Shown: positions 18,683 to 28,317 of the stretch, in pieces
Numbering within the stretch: the first letter of the stretch is position 1
Layout: the number at the start of each line of letters is the position of its first letter
NCBI GenBank assembly: GCA_944389125.1
Contig: CALXLF010000001.1
Location: forward strand, 124,001 to 188,000
Source: an uncultured Clostridia bacterium
GTDB lineage: Bacteria > Bacillota > Clostridia > TANB77 > CAG-508
Length of the DNA: 64,000 nt
Direction of reading: 5' to 3'
Made by a program: the position numbers and the translations under genes
The notes under the pieces: generated by a model
Told to the model about the DNA's origin: nothing
The model's database searches: none
The model's input: the letters and a program-made list of their open reading frames with translations, nothing else

Positions 18683-19222
18683 TTAGTCATTTTTATTTGA
18701 TACATAATACCAAACTGCTGCTATAATGATAACTGCAACAACAGCAATAATTATCCATACCCATGTTCTTGTACTCATTCCTGAGTTTGAATCAGCAGAA
18801 TCACTTGTTTCTCCTGAAGTAAAATTTGATGTTTCCCCTGATACAGAATTTCTACTATCATCTGCTTCATTTTCTGCATCTTGAGTTAAATTATTTGCAG
18901 TATTTTCCATATCTTCAGTTGCATTTTCTATCATATTACCAGCATCTTCTACTCCATCTTTTACCGTATTACCAACACTTCTAGCACCATCTTTTACTGT
19001 ATTTCCAACATCTTTTGCTTCATCTTCTACATTATCACCATTTGCATCTGCATTTCTTCCAGCTAAATTATCTATAGATTTTTGTGTTTCTTTAATTGAA
19101 GATGTAATTTCATTTCCCAAATCAGTTGGTTCAACACTTTCATTTGACGCAAAGCATATTGTTGAAGCAAATAAAACTATCATACTAAATAGTAAAACAA
19201 TTTTGAAAAATTTTTTCTTCAT
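18683..19222 (-). CDS. Secreted membrane-anchored protein with a repeated V-G-N-T-V-K-D-G motif
   Basis: 179 residues. Signal peptide (1-25, ending CFASNES), then an acidic Asn/Asp-rich region in which DVGNTVKDGARS, SVGNTVKDGVED and AGNMIENATEDM repeat a helical 11-residue pattern, as in LEA-like or YtxH-like amphipathic helices, then a Ser/Thr-rich linker and a membrane helix (about 155-174) with tail SNKND. Function unknown. The design suggests an extracytoplasmic coil held at the membrane. It converges on the 18160 gene. Confidence 0.8.
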   Translation of the reverse strand: MKKKFFKIVLLFSMIVLFASTICFASNESVEPTDLGNEITSSIKETQKSIDNLAGRNADANGDNVEDEAKDVGNTVKDGARSVGNTVKDGVEDAGNMIENATEDMENTANNLTQDAENEADDSRNSVSGETSNFTSGETSDSADSNSGMSTRTWVWIIIAVVAVIIIAAVWYYVSNKND

Positions 19223-19295
19223 ATTTTTAGCTTCCTTTCTTTAATTATTTTTAAACCTTGCTTTAAAGCAAAATCTATATAAGGTTTTTTAATAA

Positions 19296-19327
19296 AAAAT
19301 AGAGTGTTTTATTTACACTCTATTTTT
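19296..19327 (-). terminator. Intrinsic terminator behind rqcH
   Basis: Arms AAAATAGAGTGT/ACACTCTATTTT around TTTATTT; lies about 43 bp after the rqcH stop. Confidence 0.75.
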
Positions 19328-19369
19328 ATTATTTATAAATTTTAAATTTATATTCTAGTAAGTTTTAAA

Positions 19370-21046
19370 TTATTTTACAAAAATTGTATTAAAATTGGTA
19401 TAATTAACCATTCCAGCTTTTCCATTTGGAATACGTCTTACAAATTTTGCTAAACAATAATCAACTGGAACATTTACAGCATTTTTTGCTTTGCTATTTT
19501 CTTTTGCTAAACGTGCGCATTCATAAATAACTTCTTCAGGAATATCATCTTTTCCTTCTGTTTTCAAAATAACGTGGCTTCCTTGAATCTTTTGTACATG
19601 AAACCATAAATCATTTCTATCTGCAAATTTTAAACTTAAATATTCATTTTGCATATTATTTTTTCCAACATAAACTTTAAATCCCAAAATATCTATTGGT
19701 TCAATTTTTATCTCTTTTTCTTTTTGATTACTATGAACTTGATTAAATTTTTTTAAATCTTTTTTTACAACCAAATTATTTGAAACTTCTTCATAAATTT
19801 CAGAAATATCTCGCATATATTTAGCGTTCTCTATAGAAAATATAATGCTTTCAATATAATCAATTTCTTTTTGAGTTTCTTTTTTCTGTTCTGTTACAAT
19901 TAATAATGTATTTTTTAATTTATTATATTTTTTAAAAAATCTTTCAATATTTTTTGAAACTGAAAATCTATTATCTAACTTTATAGTAATATCTTTATTA
20001 TCATAATAATTAAAAACAGTAATTTCACTTAAATTCTGATTGCCATTAATTTTATAAAGATTTGCAGTTAAAAGCTCTCCATAAAGTCTATATTTTTCCA
20101 TATCTTCACATTCTTTTAACTTTTGATTTATATTTTCCAATTTTTTATAAACTTTCTTTAGTGAACTACTTACAACTCTTAAAAGATTATTTTTACTTTG
20201 AGTAATTAAATCCTTTTGTTCTTTTTTATAATAAAATTCGTCTAAAAACTTATTAATCTGTAAATTTTCATTTTTAGTTTCTAATGCTATTGTATAATCT
20301 TTTTCAAAACTTACAGCAGATACTTTATTTGTATCTATTTTTAATAAAAGCTCTTTTATATAATTATAAAGTTTTTCCAAATCTTTATAATTATATTCTT
20401 TATTATCAATTTCTAATCTTTGAATTGTATATAAAACAAAATTCTTACTAAATCCAATAAAAATCTCTGGCAATTTTTGACTTAAAAGTTCTTCTCCATT
20501 TTCAGATATTAAATCTAAAAAATCTGAAAATGTCTCTAAATCAATAAAACTTGTTTTTAATATTGGAGCAAATTTAAAAAGATGTGCTGGTAAGAGCTCT
20601 CTACTTTCTCCACCAAAATGTTTAAGAGTATCAATAATAATTCGTTTTTCATTTGTCAAAATAACATTACTTTGTCTACTCATAATTTGAATATATAATC
20701 TCTTTATTTCTATATCATTTAATTCATTATGTGCCTCAAATTTTATTTCTATTGTACGTTCTAAATCAAAATTGCTTATCTCAATAATTCTACTACTATT
20801 AAGATGTTTTCTAAGAACCATACAAAAATTATAAGCATTTTGCGGATTTTCTTTTAAATGATTTGTTAAACAAACCCTGCAGTTATCTGGAATTGTACTA
20901 ATCTCTAAAAAATATTTTTCTCCATCTTTATATGTTTCTAGAACAATTTCATTTTTTGTAGGTTGCATAACTCTATTTACTTTTGCATTTTTTAAACTTC
21001 TTTCTAATTCTTCTACAACCGCTTTTGTTGTTACTCCGTCATACAT
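19370..21046 (-). CDS. rqcH: Ribosome quality control factor RqcH (NEMF/Rqc2 family)
   Basis: Binds 50S subunits with a peptidyl-tRNA left after ribosome splitting and directs C-terminal Ala tailing of the stalled peptide. 558 residues. The N-terminal NFACT-N domain starts MYDGVTTKAVVEELE, with NCRVCLTNHLKENP and the DR-like region around ISTIPDNCRV; a coiled-coil middle (about 270-430) follows; the C-terminal NFACT-R domain has KFADRNDLWFHVQKIQGSHV. Formerly annotated as fibronectin-binding protein. Relevant here because an unassigned codon would produce stalled ribosomes. The ATG is preceded by a weak GGAGAAAG ribosome binding site. Confidence 0.94.
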   Translation of the reverse strand: MYDGVTTKAVVEELERSLKNAKVNRVMQPTKNEIVLETYKDGEKYFLEISTIPDNCRVCLTNHLKENPQNAYNFCMVLRKHLNSSRIIEISNFDLERTIEIKFEAHNELNDIEIKRLYIQIMSRQSNVILTNEKRIIIDTLKHFGGESRELLPAHLFKFAPILKTSFIDLETFSDFLDLISENGEELLSQKLPEIFIGFSKNFVLYTIQRLEIDNKEYNYKDLEKLYNYIKELLLKIDTNKVSAVSFEKDYTIALETKNENLQINKFLDEFYYKKEQKDLITQSKNNLLRVVSSSLKKVYKKLENINQKLKECEDMEKYRLYGELLTANLYKINGNQNLSEITVFNYYDNKDITIKLDNRFSVSKNIERFFKKYNKLKNTLLIVTEQKKETQKEIDYIESIIFSIENAKYMRDISEIYEEVSNNLVVKKDLKKFNQVHSNQKEKEIKIEPIDILGFKVYVGKNNMQNEYLSLKFADRNDLWFHVQKIQGSHVILKTEGKDDIPEEVIYECARLAKENSKAKNAVNVPVDYCLAKFVRRIPNGKAGMVNYTNFNTIFVK

Positions 21047-21103
21047 TTGCTTTCTCCTCTATCCTAAATAAGCTGAAGCTTTCATATGCTCCAGCCTAGT
21101 TCC

Positions 21104-22300
21104 TTAAAATCTTACAGTTTGTTCATCTATTTTCCAATTTCCATCTTCTCTTACAATTACAAATGGATCTTCTTTTGTATAATAATCATAATTTTCTGTT
21201 ATTTCATCTATACTTTCATCAGAACTTTCTGAATCAAAAATATATTCTTCAGAATAATATGTTATAGCTTTATATGTTATTTTATCTGATTCAATACTTT
21301 CTACTTCTATCTCTGTTCCAACATAATCATAGCTTCCTCCAAGATCTGGTTCGCAATAATACCAAGATCCTTCATATTTTTCTAATCCATATGGAGCAGG
21401 TTCATTATCCAAACTTAGTTCTTCTATTCTTTTTTTTGTAAAATAATCTTCTACATCTGAATCTTCTACTTTATAAGCACGATATGGTCTTAAATCTTCT
21501 ATTTCTGAAAGAACCATTTCTGTATGTGATTTTCCAATATAAGATTTATTAGTAGATTCATCATATTCGTATCCAAAATTATCGCCATAAGAATATAAAT
21601 CTTCACCTAATTCAAATGCTTCATCTTCACTTAATTTATCAGTTAAATCTTCTTTGGCGTTTTCTGTTTCAGTTTCAATATTAATTCCTGATTCTTCGAC
21701 ATATTCATCTGTTGTTTTAAAATTGCTTTCTGCATTTTTAATAGCTTGATTTATTTTTTCTTCATCTTTTTGAGATATTTTTTCTAATTTTTCTTGTAAA
21801 TTATCTTTAATTATTACATAATCTACTTGATAGTCTCTAGAAGAAGTATTAACTATTTCTGTAGCTTTAGTTAAGTCATCAGGTATAATATTTATTTCAT
21901 TTTTATTATCAAAGGTTGTGAATACATAACAATATTTTTTATTTTCTTCATCATAAATTAAACTAATTTCTTCTATTTCTTCACCTTCAATACTTGAAAC
22001 TTTAGCTTTTTCATCTTTCATGTCTATATAAACTATTTTATATAAATCATCAGATTTTACTAATAATTCTGGGATATCATCTGAGTTAAAATCAAATAAA
22101 CCAATTTCAATATCTTCATCTTCCTCTTCTAATAAAAATATGGCATATGTATTACCCCAATCAATCTTAGTTTCCTCAGTTTCTAATATTTCTTCTTCAT
22201 TGTTATTATCATTTTTTTTGATAAGTCCAAAGTAAACTGCACAACAAATTGCTATAATAACAAGTAAAACTAAAACAAAAATTCCTACTTTCTTTTTCAT
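21104..22300 (-). CDS. Membrane-anchored acidic protein of unknown function
   Basis: 398 residues. One N-terminal membrane helix (residues 5-26) with a basic start suggests an exported, membrane-tethered protein. The rest is very acidic. Residues 67-76 read GLFDFNSDDIPELLV, similar to calcium-binding DxNxDxxPE segments common in clostridial surface proteins. Residues 290-398 form a separate Tyr-rich region. It directly follows ackA1 (10 bp), so it belongs to the pta-ackA transcript. No function can be assigned. Confidence 0.8.
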   Translation of the reverse strand: MKKKVGIFVLVLLVIIAICCAVYFGLIKKNDNNNEEEILETEETKIDWGNTYAIFLLEEEDEDIEIGLFDFNSDDIPELLVKSDDLYKIVYIDMKDEKAKVSSIEGEEIEEISLIYDEENKKYCYVFTTFDNKNEINIIPDDLTKATEIVNTSSRDYQVDYVIIKDNLQEKLEKISQKDEEKINQAIKNAESNFKTTDEYVEESGINIETETENAKEDLTDKLSEDEAFELGEDLYSYGDNFGYEYDESTNKSYIGKSHTEMVLSEIEDLRPYRAYKVEDSDVEDYFTKKRIEELSLDNEPAPYGLEKYEGSWYYCEPDLGGSYDYVGTEIEVESIESDKITYKAITYYSEEYIFDSESSDESIDEITENYDYYTKEDPFVIVREDGNWKIDEQTVRF

Positions 22301-22310
22301 TATTATTCTC

Positions 22311-23511
22311 CTAATTCATTTTTTCTATTATTTCTTTTGTATCTCTAGCAATCATAAGTTCTTCATTTGTTGGTACAACATAAATTGCAACATTTGAATC
22401 TTCAGTTGAAATCTTTATTTCTTTTCCTTTTTGTTTATTTACTTTTTTATCAAGTTTAGCTCCTATAACTTCTAGATAATTACAAATTCTTTCTCTTGTC
22501 TCAAATCCGTTTTCTCCTACTCCTCCAGTAAATACTATTACATCTACTCCACCTAAAGAAATTACATATTGTCCTATAAATTGAGCTATCTTATAAGCTT
22601 GACTTTCTAATGTTAAAATAGATCTTTGGTCACCCATTTTAAAACCATCTTCTATATCTCTATAATCAGAAGAAACTCCAGATACTCCCCAAGCTCCTGA
22701 TTGTTTATTTAACATCTGCTCTACATCTTCTGGTCCTAAATTATCTAATTTCATTATATAAGGAATTATTGCTGGATCTATATCTCCACTTCTTGTTGCC
22801 ATAGGAATTCCACTTAATGGTGTAAGTCCCATTGAAGTATCAATTGATTTACCACCATCAATTGCACAAATTGAAGAACCGTTGTCCTAAATGACAAGTT
22901 ATTATTTTTAAATCTTTGATATCTTTTCCCATAAGTTCTGCTACTCTATTTGCAACATATCTATGTGAAGTTCCATGAAATCCATATTTACGAATTTTAT
23001 AAGTAGTATAATATCTATATGGTATTTGATAAATATATGCTTTTGCTGGCATTGTTTGATGAAAAGATGTATCAAAAACAGCTACCATTGGAACATTAGG
23101 AAGAGCCTTTCTAGCTGCTCTTATTCCTTGAACCCCAGCTGGATTATGAAGTGGTGCTAAAGCTATGCATTTTTCAATTTCAGAAATAACTTCTTCATCA
23201 ATAATTGTAGAACTGCTAAACATTTCTCCACCATGAACAATTCTATGTCCAATTCCTGATATTTCATCTAAAGATTTTATTATATTGTATTCTGGTTTTA
23301 ATAAAACCTCTAAAACAAAACTTATAGCTTCATCATAATCTCTTGCAATATGTAAAATTTCACTCTTTTCTCCTCTTATATTTAATTTTAAAGTAGTTTT
23401 CATTCCACCTATTCTTTCAAAATTTCCTTTAACTAATCTTTCTTCATTTTCCATATCAATTAATTGAAATTTAAGTGAACTACTTCCACAGTTTAATACT
23501 AAGATCTTCAT
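22311..23511 (-). CDS. ackA: Acetate kinase, copy 1, one CGGN recoding site
   Basis: Interconverts acetyl phosphate plus ADP and acetate plus ATP. The first frame has [51 protein letters not shown] and [14 protein letters not shown], ends KIITCHLGQ, then CGG. Reading CGGT as Gly gives [24 protein letters not shown], then FTGGVGENG and the tail PTNEELMIARDT. Rebuilt length 399 residues, standard. The residue before the recoded Gly is Gln (CAA), where the family normally has Asn. It is the last of three tandem acetate kinases. Confidence 0.93.
22879..22881 (-). other. CGGN recoding site, ackA1 codon 211
   Basis: Context CAA CGG T; the recoded Gly lies in the HLG-x-G-S-S motif of acetate kinase. 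Confidence 0.9.
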
Positions 23512-23534
23512 AAAAAACTTATCTCCTTTATATT

Positions 23535-24683
23535 TTATTGAAATAATGTTATATCATCAACATTTAAAGCTAAATATGGTTTATCTTTTCCTTCTTCTAC
23601 TAAAAACAAATTAAATGTACTATTAAAATCAAAATTTCTTTCTTTTGGAGTTGATTCACTTGCTCCAGAAGTATCAAACCAAATTGATGCCTCACTAGTT
23701 ATTTCTCCGCCTTCTTTATCTAATGATAATTCAATAGTTTGAATTGCTTGATTAATTGAACATGTATTTCCAGCATAATCTTCAAAAGTTCCCGCACTAT
23801 TTTTACATAACTCATCATAATTCTTTTCAACATCAATATTTATATTTGGAATTTTTAATGTATCAACATAAGCAAGTTCTTTTTCTCCTGAATAATTTTC
23901 TGATTTATTCTTTATATTTTCAAAGATTCCAGAAAAATTATTCCCATTATTTCCTTTTGCTAGAATTATATTATCTCCTTCCTTTGTAGAAATTTGAACT
24001 GCCAAATCATTTTTAGAATTATAATATAAAACTTCAACCTGAGAACTAAGAGCTTTAAAATTACTATCACCTATTCCAAAATACTTAACATCATTATACT
24101 TTTCTTTTGATCCTCTAAATGAATCATTTTCTAATTCATCAAATGCAAAATAATAAGTAAATTTCTTATGTAGCATTGTATAAAAGATATATTCTTTATC
24201 AATACTATTCTCATATCCATCATCACTTTGTGGAGCATCAGACCAATCAATATTATTTATAATACTACTTTCTTTATTAAATTTTTCTTTTACACCAGAC
24301 TCTATACTTTCTTTTAAATCAAGAGTTTTTAAACCATAAGTCTTAAAATAATAATCATCTGATATATCATTTTCTGTAAATGTTTGTTTATTTAAATTTT
24401 CAGCAAACTGTATCTGTGGTTTAAAAACAATATCTTTTTTAACTACTTTATCTTGCATATCATTCCATACTAATTGAAATGTTCCACACCATGCAGAATT
24501 TGAATAAATTTCATCATCTAATGTTGGAACAACTTCTATTTCATCGCTTTGTCTAATTGAACTTTTTGAATTTGTATATATAAATGAAAAAATTGCAAAG
24601 ATTACAGCTACAATTACTAAAATAATCAATAATGTATATATTATTATAATTTTTTTTGATTTTTTATTTACTTCTTTATCCAT
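23535..24683 (-). CDS. Membrane-anchored extracytoplasmic protein of unknown function, copy 1
   Basis: 382 residues from the ATG at 24683, chosen because GGGGG lies seven bases upstream; the TTG twelve bases earlier would include that site. A basic N-terminus (MDKEVNKKSKKI) is followed by one membrane helix (about 13-35), then an outside domain with NSAWCGTFQLVWNDM, DDYYFKTYGLKTLDLKE, two Cys further on (ELCKNSAGTFEDYAGNTC) and the end FNSTFNLFLVEEGKDKPYLA. The C-terminal strand pattern faintly recalls serpin C-termini, but I cannot claim that. It is a close paralogue of the protein at 25919-27058, and both lie between acetate kinase genes. Confidence 0.82.
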   Translation of the reverse strand: MDKEVNKKSKKIIIIYTLLIILVIVAVIFAIFSFIYTNSKSSIRQSDEIEVVPTLDDEIYSNSAWCGTFQLVWNDMQDKVVKKDIVFKPQIQFAENLNKQTFTENDISDDYYFKTYGLKTLDLKESIESGVKEKFNKESSIINNIDWSDAPQSDDGYENSIDKEYIFYTMLHKKFTYYFAFDELENDSFRGSKEKYNDVKYFGIGDSNFKALSSQVEVLYYNSKNDLAVQISTKEGDNIILAKGNNGNNFSGIFENIKNKSENYSGEKELAYVDTLKIPNINIDVEKNYDELCKNSAGTFEDYAGNTCSINQAIQTIELSLDKEGGEITSEASIWFDTSGASESTPKERNFDFNSTFNLFLVEEGKDKPYLALNVDDITLFQ

Positions 24684-24702
24684 AATAACCCCCAAAATTT
24701 AA

Positions 24703-25894
24703 TTATATTATTTTAACCAAATTTTTAGTATCTCTTGCAATCATAAGCTCTTCATTTGTTGGTATAATACAAATCTTAACTTTTGAATCAGGTGTAGATA
24801 TTACTTTTTCTTCACCTTTTACTTTATTTGCCTCTTTGTCTAATTTGATATCTAAAAATTCTAGATAATTGCAAATTCTCTCTCTTTCTTCCATTCCATT
24901 TTCACCTATTCCACCAGTAAAAACTATATAATCAGTTCCACCAAGAGTTACTAAAAATTTAGCTATATATTGAGCTATTATATATGCTCTACTCTCTAAT
25001 GCTAAAATTGATCTTTCATCACCCTCAAGAGCTGCTCTTTCAATATCTCTAAAATCAGTAGAAACTCCAGATACTCCCCATGCACCAGATTCTTTATTTA
25101 AAATCCTTAACATCTCATCTGGTTTAATATCATATAACTTCATTACTGTTGGAATAATAGATGGATCTACATCACCACATCTTGTTCCCATAGGAACACC
25201 TGCAAGTGGAGTAAGTCCCATTGTTGTATCAATAGAGACTCCATTTTTAATTGCACAAAGAGATGCCCCGTTGTCCTAAATGACAGTTTATTAATCTTAT
25301 ATCTTTTTTACCTACAATTTCTGACAATCTACCGGCAATATATCTATGTGAAATTCCATGAAAACCATATTTTCTTATTCTGTAATCTTCATAATATTTA
25401 TAAGGTAAATTATAGATAAAAGCTTTAGGTTCAATAGTTTGATGAAAAGAAGTATCAAAACAAGCTACCATTGGAATATTTGGTAATAATTTTTGACAAG
25501 CTCTTATTCCAGCTAATCCAGCTGGATTATGAATTGGAGCTAAAGTAACGCAATCTTCAATTGTTTTTATAACTTTATCATCTATAACAACTGAACTTTT
25601 ATACTTCTCTCCTCCGTGAACTATTCTATGTCCTACTGCATCAATTTCACTAAAATCTTTAATAACTTTATATTCATCACTTATTAAAAGATTTAATATT
25701 TCATGAATAGCTTCTTCAAAGTTTCTGGCAGGATGCTCTATTACAGTTTTATTGCCACGAACATTAAAACGTAATGAGGAACGTGCTCCTCCTATCCTAT
25801 CATAATGGCCTTTCATAATTCTTTCTTCTGTATCCATATCAATTAATTGACACTTAAGTGAACTACTACCACAATTTAGAACTAAAACTTTCAT
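24703..25894 (-). CDS. ackA: Acetate kinase, copy 2, one CGGN recoding site
   Basis: 396 residues after joining. The first frame has [48 protein letters not shown] and KYGFHGISHRYIAG, ends LINCHLGQ, then CGG. Reading CGGG as Gly leads to [54 protein letters not shown] and PTNEELMIARDT. It is nearer to copy 1 than to copy 3 (shared GAWGVSGVS block). The start has GGAGATAG upstream. Confidence 0.92.
25268..25270 (-). other. CGGN recoding site, ackA2 codon 209
   Basis: Context CAA CGG G, same position in the protein as in copies 1 and 3. Confidence 0.9.
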
Positions 25895-25918
25895 AGGCTC
25901 CTATCTCCTTTTATAATA

Positions 25919-27058
25919 TTATTGAAATAATGTTATATCATCAATATTTAAAGCCAAGTATGGTTTATCTTTTCCTTCTTCTACTAAAAATAAATTAAAT
26001 GTACTATCAAATTCAAAATTTCTTTCTTCATCGTACATTTCTGCTCCAAAAGTACCCAAACCTAGCAATGACTCACTAGCTACTTTCCCACCTTTTCTAT
26101 CTAAAGTAAATTCAATTGTTTGAACTGCATCATCAATTAAGCATATATTACCATTATAATCGGTAAAAGTTCCGGCATTATCTTTACATAATTCAGTAAA
26201 ATTTTTACTAATATTAATATCTAAATTTGGAATTTTTAATGTATCGACTTTTGTAAGAGTTTTATCTCCTTTATACGCATTTGATTTATTCTCTATATTT
26301 TCAAAAATTTGAGAAAAATTATTTCCATTTTCTCCTTTAGCCAAAATTATATTATCTCTATCTCCTGTATTTATTTCAACTGCAAAATCATCTTTAGAAT
26401 TATAATATAAAACATAAACTTGAGAACGTAAAGATTCAGAATTATTTTCACCTATTCCAAAATATTTGATATCATTATATTCTCCTTTTGTTCCTACAAA
26501 TGAATCATTTTCTAATTCATCAAATGGTTGATAATAAGCAAATTCCTTATATAACATTGAATAAAAAATATATTGTTTTTCAGTACTATTTTTATATCCA
26601 TCATCACTTTGTGGAGCATTAGACCAATCAATTGCATCTATAATACCACTTTCTCTATTAAACTTTTCTTTTACTCCAGACTCTATCTTTTCTTTTAAAT
26701 CAAGAGTTTTTAAACCATAAGTTTTAAAATAATAATCATCTGATAAATCGTCTTCTGTGAATGTTTGTTTATTTAAATTTGCTGCAAACTGAATTTGTGG
26801 TGAAAAAACAATATCTTTTTTTACAACTTGGTTTTGCATATCATTCCATACTAATTGAAATGTTCCACACCATGCAGAATTTGAATATATATTATCAACT
26901 AAAGTTGGAACAACTTCTATAACATCACTTTGTTTAATTGATCTTTTTGATTTTGTAAATGAAAAAATTGCAAAAATTACAGCTACAATTACTAAAATAA
27001 TTAGTATTGTATATATTATTATAATTTTTTTTGATTTCTTATTTACTTCTTTATCCAT
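25919..27058 (-). CDS. Membrane-anchored extracytoplasmic protein of unknown function, copy 2
   Basis: 379 residues from the ATG at 27058, which has GGTGG seven bases upstream. Same plan as copy 1: basic N-terminus, one membrane helix, then an outside domain with NSAWCGTFQLVWNDM, NAPQSDDGY, ELCKDNAGTFTDYNGNIC and the end YLALNIDDITLFQ. Roughly three quarters of positions agree with copy 1, so the pair arose by duplication together with an acetate kinase gene. No family recognised. Confidence 0.82.
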   Translation of the reverse strand: MDKEVNKKSKKIIIIYTILIILVIVAVIFAIFSFTKSKRSIKQSDVIEVVPTLVDNIYSNSAWCGTFQLVWNDMQNQVVKKDIVFSPQIQFAANLNKQTFTEDDLSDDYYFKTYGLKTLDLKEKIESGVKEKFNRESGIIDAIDWSNAPQSDDGYKNSTEKQYIFYSMLYKEFAYYQPFDELENDSFVGTKGEYNDIKYFGIGENNSESLRSQVYVLYYNSKDDFAVEINTGDRDNIILAKGENGNNFSQIFENIENKSNAYKGDKTLTKVDTLKIPNLDINISKNFTELCKDNAGTFTDYNGNICLIDDAVQTIEFTLDRKGGKVASESLLGLGTFGAEMYDEERNFEFDSTFNLFLVEEGKDKPYLALNIDDITLFQ

Positions 27059-27090
27059 ACTAACCACCAAAATTATTTTAAATATTAAAT

Positions 27091-28285
27091 TTATTTTCCT
27101 TCTACTAATCTTTTAGTATCTCTAGCTATAACCATTTCTTCATCTGTTGGGATTACATAAACTAAAATCTTAGAGTCTTCTGCCGAAATTTGAATTTGCT
27201 CTCCTCTTGTTTTGTTTTTCTCTAAATCAATTTTTACTCCCATCCACTCTAAATCTTCACAGATTTTCTTTCTTATATTTATTTGATTTTCACCAATTCC
27301 TCCAGTAAATACTATTGCATCAATTCCTCTTAATGATACTGCATATTTAGCTATAAATTGTGCTATTGTTTGAGTAAATAATTCTATAGCAACCTGTGCT
27401 TTTGGTTTATCATCTTCATATGAAGCAAGTTCAATTTCTCTAAAATCAGGATTTAATCCTGTCATTCCATATAAACCTGATTTTTTATTTAAAATTGTAT
27501 TTACTTCTTTTGGTGATAAATTTTCTCTTTCCATAATTTCTGTAACTACTGATGGATCTAAATCTCCTGAACGTGTAACCATTGCAATTCCACCTAAAGG
27601 TGAAAGTCCCATTGAAGTATCAATAGATTTTCCGTTTTTTACTGCACAAATTGATGCTCCGTTGACCTAAATGACATGTTACGATTTTTGATTCTTTTTT
27701 ACCCATTAATTCTATTGCGATTTTTGAAACATATTGATGTGAAGTTCCATGAAATCCATATTTTCTTATTCTATATTTTTCATAATATTCATATGGGATT
27801 GGATATAAATAATTTTGTTTAGGCATTGTTTGATGAAAAGCTGTATCAAAAACACCAACCATTGGAACTCCTGGCATAGCTTTTTGGCATGCTCTTATTC
27901 CTAAAATTGTTGCTGGGTTATGAAGTGGTGCTAATGTTGAACATGATGCATATTTATCTATAACATCCTCTGTAATTATTACAGACTCACTAAATAATTC
28001 CCCTCCATGAACTAATCTATGTCCCACTGCAGAAATTTCAGATAAATCTTTTATTACACCATAATCTTTATGTACTAATTGATCTAGCACAATCTTTAAA
28101 GCTTCCTCATGGTTATTAACAGGTGTTTTTATAACATATTTTTCACCATTTACTTTATGAGTAACAAAAGACTCTTTTTCTCCTATTCTCTCAAAATTTC
28201 CTTTTGCTAAAAGTTTTTCTCCATCCATATCAATTAATTGATATTTTAAAGAACTACTTCCACAATTTACAACTAAAATTTTCAT
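27091..28285 (-). CDS. ackA: Acetate kinase, copy 3, one CGGN recoding site
   Basis: 397 residues after joining. The first frame has [49 protein letters not shown] and [14 protein letters not shown], ends KIVTCHLGQ, then CGG. Reading CGGA as Gly gives [38 protein letters not shown] and [11 protein letters not shown]. Nearest to pta (32 bp), it is probably the ancestral or main copy; the divergent block YGMTG separates it from the other two. Confidence 0.93.
27659..27661 (-). other. CGGN recoding site, ackA3 codon 209
   Basis: Context CAA CGG A; recoded Gly of the HLG-x-G-A-S motif. Confidence 0.9.
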
Positions 28286-28317
28286 TTCAAAACTTCCTTT
28301 CTAATTTTTTAGACTAC

